The notes beneath the pieces are model-generated. The model was not told the DNA's origin and did no database searches. It worked only from the letters and a program-made list of their open reading frames with translations. This document shows, piece after piece, positions 58,879-64,000 of a stretch of DNA of 64,000 bases. This stretch comes from Planctomycetota bacterium (GTDB lineage Bacteria > Planctomycetota > J058), in assembly GCA_019636275.1 (NCBI GenBank), contig JAHBXY010000017.1:21404-85403 (forward strand), given 5' to 3'. The first letter of the stretch is position 1; every line of letters begins with the position of its first letter. The translations under genes and the position numbers were made by a program.

Positions 58879-60909
58879 TCAACGCTCGACCGACGCCCGG
58901 AGCGCCGCCAGCGCGGCGTCACCCTCGTGCACGACCGCGGCGGCGCCGCGCCGCTCGGCGAAGAACACGAGGCCGAGGCGCCGCCCGGGGTAGCGGATGG
59001 CCGGGTCGGGCGCGGCGTGGTCCTGCATGAAGACGGCGTAGCGGGCCAGCTCGGTGGCGGGCATGGTCCAGCGGCCCGCCACCGGGATGATGCCGGGCAC
59101 GGGCGTGGCGGGCGCCGGCGAGGCGTCGACCTGCACGCGGAAGTTCAGGTCGGGGTCGTAGGCGCGGTAGACGAGCTCCGTGCACACGACGCGGTCGTCG
59201 GTGGCGAAGTCGAAGTCGAAGTCGTAGGGCCGCCCGTGCAGGGTCAGCGCGCGCTTGATCGCGGCGGCCACGGCGTGCTCGGGGAGGTCCGGCCGCAGCG
59301 CCGCGGCGTGGTCCTTGCCCAGCGCGTGCGCGACCGAGCTGAAGACGACGCCCTCGGACACGGCCTCGATCACCCGCGCCGGCAGCCCGTGCTCGTCGGT
59401 CGCCGCGAGGAAGCGCGGCAGGACGCGCTTGACCAGCGGGTCGTCGCCGAGCGCCGTCCCGTCCTCGAGGCGCAGCGCCGTCCAGGCCTCGGTCGGTCCG
59501 AGCCAGAGGATCGCGTGCGGCCAGAAGCCGGGGAGGAAGACGTTGGAGAGGAAGCCGTCCTGCCGCACGAGCAGGACGTCGCCCGGGCGCAGGCGCGCGG
59601 CCAGGTCGTCGGCCAGCGCGGGGTCGATCGCCGGCGGCCGCGAGGTCGTGCGGGTGTCGCCGAGGAAGCAGGCCACCTGCGCCACGACGGCGTAGAACGG
59701 GTAGGTGAAGCCCGCCTTGAGCCGGGCGTCCCAGGTCTCCTTCCAGGCGGCGAACGCGCCGAAGCGGTGCCGCTCGAGCAGGGCGCGGCAGCGGGTCACC
59801 CCCTGGCGCGCCGCGGCCGCCTCGGCGGCCAGCGGGCCGCCGGCGAGCGCCCCCGCCGGGCCGGTCGCCGTGACGGCGTCGACCTCGTCGTAGCAGCGGC
59901 CGAGGTCGCCGCCGTAGCGCAGGCGCAGCAGCGCGCGCACGGAGCCGGCCGGGATCGTCCCCGGCGGCGCGTCGCCCTGGTCCACGAAGTCGAGCGGCCC
60001 GCGCGCGTCGAGCGTCCGGTAGAGCGGATGCCGGTGCCACCAGGCGCGCTGCCAGACCTCGAGCACGGGGCGCTCGCCGACGACCACGTCGAGGAGCCAC
60101 GTCAGGTAGGCCTCGTGCACGTGCCGCGCGCGCAAGAGGACCAGGCGCGCGGCGTCGCGCCGCGGGAGGTCGTCGTCGTGGGCGGCCGCCCGCCAGCGCG
60201 CGAGCGTGTTCAGGACGCGGTGCAGGGCGAACGTGGCCCGGTGCTGCGCCCCGCGGGCGAAGGTCGCCTCGCTGGGGGTGAGCATGGGCTCGTGGCCGGT
60301 CGCCGCCGCCCGCGCGTCGAGCGCGGCCGAGACGAGCTCGAGGCGCCGGCACTCGAGCGCGAGCTGCTCCTCGAGCCGGTCCAGCTTGCCGAGGTCGCGC
60401 CGGAGCGCCGCGAGCAGGTCCGCGTCGGCCTCGCCCTCGTACCAGCGGCCCACGGCGTCCCAGGCGAACGCGTCGCCCATGGCCTCGATCAGCGCGTGCG
60501 CCGCGACGGGCGCCGCCGCGTCGTCCGCCGGCCGCGGCAGCCGCACGACCAGGCGGCGCAGCGGGCCCTCGAGCGTGGCCCCCGGCGCGCGGGCCGCCGC
60601 GTCGATCGTCACCGCGACCTCGAACAGGTCGAACGCCGCGTGCGCGTAGGCCTCGCGCACCTCCTCGAGCTGCCGGACGACGAGCGCCTCCTCGCGCGCG
60701 GCCTGCTCGGCGGTGAGCGCCGCCGCGCCGGACGCGTCGGACAGGTGGGCCTGCACCTGCACGGGCAGGTGCCAGCCGGCGCGCACGAACGACGTCAGCG
60801 CCGCGGCCGCGGCCTGGATCGCGGGCGCGTCGGCCGCGGCGCGGGGGCGCTCCTGCGGCGCCGCGCAGGCGGCGAGGACGAGGGGGAGCCAGGGCAGGCA
60901 GCGGCGCAT
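58879..60909 (-). CDS. YiiX/YebB-type NlpC/P60-like cysteine hydrolase lipoprotein
   Basis: The 676-residue product has a lipoprotein signal ending LVLAAC and an N-terminal helical region of about 350 residues. Its C-terminal domain matches the YiiX/YebB branch of NlpC/P60 enzymes: LRPGDVLLVRQDGFLSNVFL, a His in FWPHAILWLG near residue 465, and VVCTELVYRAYDPD with the likely nucleophile Cys near 583. It would hydrolyse cell-wall peptides or lipids at the envelope. The ATG at 60909 begins the signal. It is convergent with the WD40 gene. Confidence 0.83.
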   Translation of the reverse strand: MRRCLPWLPLVLAACAAPQERPRAAADAPAIQAAAAALTSFVRAGWHLPVQVQAHLSDASGAAALTAEQAAREEALVVRQLEEVREAYAHAAFDLFEVAVTIDAAARAPGATLEGPLRRLVVRLPRPADDAAAPVAAHALIEAMGDAFAWDAVGRWYEGEADADLLAALRRDLGKLDRLEEQLALECRRLELVSAALDARAAATGHEPMLTPSEATFARGAQHRATFALHRVLNTLARWRAAAHDDDLPRRDAARLVLLRARHVHEAYLTWLLDVVVGERPVLEVWQRAWWHRHPLYRTLDARGPLDFVDQGDAPPGTIPAGSVRALLRLRYGGDLGRCYDEVDAVTATGPAGALAGGPLAAEAAAARQGVTRCRALLERHRFGAFAAWKETWDARLKAGFTYPFYAVVAQVACFLGDTRTTSRPPAIDPALADDLAARLRPGDVLLVRQDGFLSNVFLPGFWPHAILWLGPTEAWTALRLEDGTALGDDPLVKRVLPRFLAATDEHGLPARVIEAVSEGVVFSSVAHALGKDHAAALRPDLPEHAVAAAIKRALTLHGRPYDFDFDFATDDRVVCTELVYRAYDPDLNFRVQVDASPAPATPVPGIIPVAGRWTMPATELARYAVFMQDHAAPDPAIRYPGRRLGLVFFAERRGAAAVVHEGDAALAALRASVER

Positions 60910-60965
60910 GCGGGGCACTCTAGAGACCTGGCTAGCGGTGCGCCAAGTGGTCGCCGGAGGAGAGA

Positions 60966-60997
60966 GGTCACAACAGAGGAGCAGAGGGAGCAGAGGG
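60966..60997 (-). repeat. Dispersed repeat family 2, copy 3
   Basis: Reverse complement reads CCCTCTGCTCCCTCTGCTCC then TCTGTTGTGACC, almost identical to copies 1 and 2. Confidence 0.8.
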
Positions 60998-61360
60998 CGG
61001 GTGGCCCATCGCCGGAGGGCCCTCCTATCGCTCCCCTCGGGAGCGAGGGCCGGGAGACCGGGACGTGAGATCCGACGCACGGGCCTCCTCCCTCCCGCGC
61101 CGGTTCCCCGCTCCCGATCGCCAGGCTCCCGGGCGTCCCTCGCCCGTCAGGTGCTGGCCGGAGCTTGGTGGCCTCGCCCGCGAGCGGCTCATGGTCAGAG
61201 ACGACCGCACGCACGCAGGGCGTGGGAGGCACCGCGCGCCGAGCGTCTGTCGCCTCCGTCCTCGTCGGGGTCCTCCGTGAACTGCCCACTCCGGGACCGG
61301 CCAGGGGGCACCGACCCGCCTTCGCCCAGCAGCTCGACACCGAGCAGGTCCGCCGTGAGG

Positions 61361-61397
61361 ACCTCTGCTTCCTCTGCTCCTCTGCGGTGAACCATCC
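61361..61397 (+). repeat. Dispersed repeat family 2, copy 4
   Basis: ACCTCTGCTTCCTCTGCTCC followed by TCTGCGGTGAACCATCC; the most diverged copy, with CGGTGAACC in place of TTGTGAACC. It lies 100 bp upstream of the MFS gene. Confidence 0.75.
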
Positions 61398-61497
61398 ATC
61401 CGACCCCGCGACACGCCCCCGGCGGGCTTGCCCCCGGGCCGTCGCGGCCGGAGGATCTCTCCCATCGGCGTCCCCGGGGCGCGCCGGTCGAGGGGCA

Positions 61498-62637
61498 GTG
61501 CACTGGGCTTCCGTGGCGGCCGCGTTCGGCTGCCTCTTCGTCATCGGGCTGCTCGACAACGCGCGGGCGCCGCTGTTCCCCGAGGTCCTCGCCGGGCTGA
61601 CCCTCAGCGACGCCGAGGGCGCCTGGCTGTTCGCCGCCGCCTCGGCTGGCGGCGGGGCGGGGAGCCTGCTCACGCGCCTGGTCCTCGCCCGCGCCCGGCC
61701 GTCGCAGGCGCTGTGGGGCGGGCTCGTCGTCGCGGCCGCCGGCATGCACGTCATGGGCACGAGCCGCGGGCTCCCGGGCCTCGTCGCCGGCTCTGCGCTG
61801 TTCGGGGTCGCCTTCGGCGCCCTGAGCCTCGTGCAGGGGGCGCTCATCCAGCGCGGCGTCCCGCCGCCGCAGCAGCGGCGCGCGTTCTCGGGCCTCCACA
61901 GCATGTACGGCGCCGCCTCGCTCCTGGCCCCGCTCCTCGTGGCCGCCGGCGGGCGGCTGGGCCTCGACTGGCGCGGCGCCCTCCATCTCCTCGCCTGCGC
62001 GCCGCTGGCGCTCGTGGCCCTCACGGCGCGCCTGGGCGACGCGCCCGGACCCGCCGCGTCGACGCCGACCGCCGCGACCCCGGCCGCCCTGCGCGGGCGC
62101 GCGCTCCTCGTGTGCCTCATGGCGGCCGTCTACGTGTCGGCCGAGCTGGCCGTCTCGACCCGCCTGCCGCTCCACCTGCAGCGCCTGGGCTGGAGCCCTG
62201 ACGAGGCCGCCCTGGGCCTCTCGGCCTTCTTCGCCTGCCTGCTCGCGGGGCGCGTGCTCCTCGGCGTCGTCCGCACGACGCGGACCCACCGCCAGGTGCT
62301 GGCCGCCTCGGCCGGCGCGTCGGTCGTGCTCGCGGCCCTCGGCCTGGCCGTGCACCCGGCGCTCCTCTGCGCCGCCGGGCTGACCATGGCCCCGTTCTTC
62401 CCCACGGCCTCGGCGCTCGTCGCCGACGAGTTCCCCGGCGCCTTCGACCGCGTGATGAGCACGCTCCTGGCCCTCGTGTGCGTGTGCGTCATGCTCACGC
62501 ACGCCGGGCTCGGGGCCCTGAGCGACGCCTTCGAGCTGCGCCGCGCCCTGTGGCTGGCGCCGGCGCTGCTCGTCGTGACGCTCGGCCTCGTGGGCGTCAG
62601 CGCCCGCCGGCCTGCGCCCCCGCCCGAGCGGCTATGA
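61498..62637 (+). CDS. MFS-family transporter
   Basis: This 379-residue membrane protein has about ten to twelve hydrophobic segments in the two-half MFS layout: AAAFGCLFVIGLLDNARAPL near the start, LVQGALIQRGVPPPQQRRAF and MYGAASLLAPLLVA, a central loop near 190, and TLLALVCVCVMLTHAGLGAL in the second half. Substrate unknown; the DNARAP and FPTA motifs suit the FucP/sugar or YbjJ-like branch. The frame is open far upstream; GTG 61498 just after GAGGGG begins the first helix. Confidence 0.8.
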   Translation: MHWASVAAAFGCLFVIGLLDNARAPLFPEVLAGLTLSDAEGAWLFAAASAGGGAGSLLTRLVLARARPSQALWGGLVVAAAGMHVMGTSRGLPGLVAGSALFGVAFGALSLVQGALIQRGVPPPQQRRAFSGLHSMYGAASLLAPLLVAAGGRLGLDWRGALHLLACAPLALVALTARLGDAPGPAASTPTAATPAALRGRALLVCLMAAVYVSAELAVSTRLPLHLQRLGWSPDEAALGLSAFFACLLAGRVLLGVVRTTRTHRQVLAASAGASVVLAALGLAVHPALLCAAGLTMAPFFPTASALVADEFPGAFDRVMSTLLALVCVCVMLTHAGLGALSDAFELRRALWLAPALLVVTLGLVGVSARRPAPPPERL

Positions 62638-62656
62638 TCCCGGCAGGCGGGGGGGC

Positions 62657-64000
62657 GTGAGCACGATCGATCCGGCCGACGACGCGAGCGCGCCGTTCGC
62701 GCCCTGCCCGGCGTGCGGGTTCGGCAACGGGGTCGGCGAGCGCGCCTGCCTCTTCTGCGGCGAGGCGCTCCCCTTCCAGGAGCTGACGCGCCGCGTGAGC
62801 CGGCGGCTCCTCGACGCGCCGCCCGACGCCGCGCCCCCCGCGCCTTCGCGCGGCAGCAGCCCCGACCGCGCCGCGGCGCCCTCGTCGCGCCTGCGGCGGG
62901 CGGACGACGCCGCGCCGGCGCCGCCCCTGGCGCTCCTCTGCTGCCGTCCGCTGCCGCCCTTGCCGCTGGGGCCCGTCCCGCTGGTGACGATCGGGCGCGG
63001 CCCCGACTGCCACGTCGTCCTCCCGCACCTCGAGGTCTCGCGCCACCACTGCTCGATCAAGGTGCGCCGCCAGCACCTCGTCCTCGAGGACGAGGGCTCG
63101 AGCAACGGCACGCTCGTCAACGAGCGGCGCGTGGCGACGACGGACCTGCGCACGGGCGACGTCATCAAGGTCGGCCCCTACGTCCTCGAGGTCCTCGACG
63201 AGGAGGCCGCCGCCGCCTGGGAGCTCGAGGACGACCAGGCGCCGGCGGTCGACGTCTCGCACGCCATGTCCGGGCGGATCGACGCGGTCCCGCTGGCGGA
63301 GGTCCTGCAGCAGCTCGAGTTCAACGCGCGCACGGGCACCCTCCAGGTCGCCTCCGGCCGGCGCCGCGGCCAGCTCGTCGTCGAGGGCGGGCGGCCCCTG
63401 TCGGCCGCCTTCCAGGGCCTCCGCGACGGCGCCGCGGTCCTGGCCATGCTGGCGCTCGAGGAGGGGCGGTTCAGCTTCGCCCGCACGTCGGAGCTCGGCC
63501 CGCGGCGCATGGACGGGGCCACCCTGACGGCCCTGCTCCTCGAGTCCAGCCGCCGCGCCGACGAGGGCCGCCCGGCGGTCTCGGGCGCGGACTGGGACCT
63601 GCAGGCCGAGGGCGCCGCCCTGGCCCCGACGATCGGCGCCGTCGGTCCGACCCCGCGCGCGCCGCGCCTCTCGCCCGCCGCGACGCCCCCGCCGTTCTCC
63701 GCGGTCGAGACGGCCGTCCCCGACGCAGCCGCGCCCCCCGCGCCCTACACCGCGCGCGACCTCGCGCCGGCGCCGGCGCCCGACACCGTCGTCCTGCCGC
63801 CCGGGTCGCTCGACGACGACGTCGACGACGTCCAGGGCATCATCGACGCCGACGCTCTCCTGCGGCGTGACGACATCCGGACCGACGTCCGGACCGACGT
63901 CCGGACCGACGTCCGGACCGACGTCCGTGACGACGCGCGGCGGGCGCGCTCCGACCGCCTCCCGCTCCTGAGCCCCTCGACGGCGCCGGCCCCGCGGCCG
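62657..64000 (+). CDS. Zinc-ribbon/FHA/DUF4388 protein, truncated by window edge
   Basis: The frame starts with GTG 62657 (MSTIDPADDASAPFAPCPAC) and runs off the window without a stop (at least 448 codons). Residues 17-34 form a zinc ribbon (CPACGFGN...CLFCGEAL). An FHA domain covers about 100-180 (IGRGPDCHVVLPHLEVSRHH and GSSNGTLVN). A DUF4388 domain covers about 202-290 (MSGRIDAVPLAEVLQQLEFN and GQLVVEGGRPLSAAFQG). A Pro/Ala-rich linker and the acidic 12-bp-repeat segment then follow. FHA binds phosphothreonine, so it is a likely reader of the Ser/Thr kinases in the window. Confidence 0.85.
   Translation, partial: MSTIDPADDASAPFAPCPACGFGNGVGERACLFCGEALPFQELTRRVSRRLLDAPPDAAPPAPSRGSSPDRAAAPSSRLRRADDAAPAPPLALLCCRPLPPLPLGPVPLVTIGRGPDCHVVLPHLEVSRHHCSIKVRRQHLVLEDEGSSNGTLVNERRVATTDLRTGDVIKVGPYVLEVLDEEAAAAWELEDDQAPAVDVSHAMSGRIDAVPLAEVLQQLEFNARTGTLQVASGRRRGQLVVEGGRPLSAAFQGLRDGAAVLAMLALEEGRFSFARTSELGPRRMDGATLTALLLESSRRADEGRPAVSGADWDLQAEGAALAPTIGAVGPTPRAPRLSPAATPPPFSAVETAVPDAAAPPAPYTARDLAPAPAPDTVVLPPGSLDDDVDDVQGIIDADALLRRDDIRTDVRTDVRTDVRTDVRDDARRARSDRLPLLSPSTAPAPRP
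63871..63930 (+). repeat. 12-bp coding tandem repeat (RTDV)n
   Basis: Five units of GACGTCCGGACC (the first GACATCCGGACC, the last GACGTCCGTGAC) encode repeated D-V-R-T within the linker of the FHA/DUF4388 protein. Copy number may vary between strains. Confidence 0.8.

Larger units (their letters stand above)
60910..61497. other. Intergenic region with two dispersed-repeat copies in opposite orientation
   Basis: 588 bp without a supportable gene, between the divergent lipoprotein and MFS genes. Copy 3 of repeat family 2 (minus orientation, 60966-60997) and copy 4 (plus, 61361-61397) form a pair of inverted copies about 360 bp apart. The intervening DNA is somewhat less GC-rich and shows no recognisable elements. 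Confidence 0.65.

Noticed and set aside
56902..61068. Plus-strand open frame across the WD40 and YiiX-type genes
   Set aside because: It runs out of frame through the WD40 gene and antisense to the lipoprotein; no motifs.

Overview
This 64 kb window is a very GC-rich bacterial chromosome segment, dense with genes, with many GTG starts and many 4-bp GTGA/ATGA stop-start overlaps. It has several Hanks-type Ser/Thr kinases, FHA and DUF4388 proteins, a seven-gene chemosensory operon, multi-domain histidine kinases, an encapsulin/ferritin pair, a TRL-like lipoprotein and an RHS-type secreted protein. That mix fits a large-genome Myxococcota- or Planctomycetota-like organism; I cannot decide between them without 16S or marker genes. 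I see no tRNA, rRNA, CRISPR array, transposase or phage gene.

Layout. 0.3-14.4 kb: an acyl-CoA synthetase divergent from a coupled pair of pyrE and a DUF523-DUF1722 (TudS/RudS-type desulfidase) gene; secreted proteins and lipoproteins (PPC/cysteine-protease-like, TRL-like, a tandem lipoprotein pair); a PRPP-synthetase-like gene; a coupled beta-propeller and aldehyde dehydrogenase pair. 14.7-18.7 kb: a soluble Ser/Thr kinase and a YfhO-like membrane protein. 18.7-28.3 kb (minus strand): one tight operon cheY-cheA-cheW-mcp-HEAT-cheR-cheB, with a receptor lacking membrane segments. 28.5-32.4 kb: two coupled phosphorelay kinases transcribed divergently from cheY. 32.4-36.3 kb: a histone-H1-like basic protein, an RHS/YD-repeat protein and a lipoprotein with five His/Cys repeats, separated by dispersed repeats. 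36.4-42.1 kb: a Ser/Thr kinase and its sensor split by a frameshift, then a run of small membrane proteins made of four tandem paralogues (one frameshifted) and a YdjM-like protein. 42.5-46.9 kb: lipid kinase, cupin lipoprotein and YheT-like hydrolase, facing an encapsulin/encapsulated-ferritin/FHA-DUF4388 operon. 47.1-56.2 kb: RNA methyltransferases (RlmM-, SpoU-type), a HAD phosphatase, an amino-acid-kinase-like protein, miaB, a second frameshifted Ser/Thr kinase and ribD. 56.6-64 kb: a WD40 protein, a YiiX-type lipoprotein, an MFS transporter and an FHA-DUF4388 protein that runs off the right edge.

Functional themes. Much of the window is signalling (chemosensory array, phosphorelays, three Ser/Thr kinases, two FHA-type phospho-reader candidates). 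The rest is mainly nucleotide, RNA and cofactor metabolism (pyrE, prs, miaB, rlmM, ribD) and envelope proteins.

Three genes carry apparent indels. Two are an extra G in a G-run exactly where a Ser/Thr kinase domain passes to its membrane anchor; the third is a GC-dinucleotide change in a small membrane protein. They could be assembly errors, real disruptions or recoding, and sequence alone does not decide. At least two dispersed intergenic repeat families are present.
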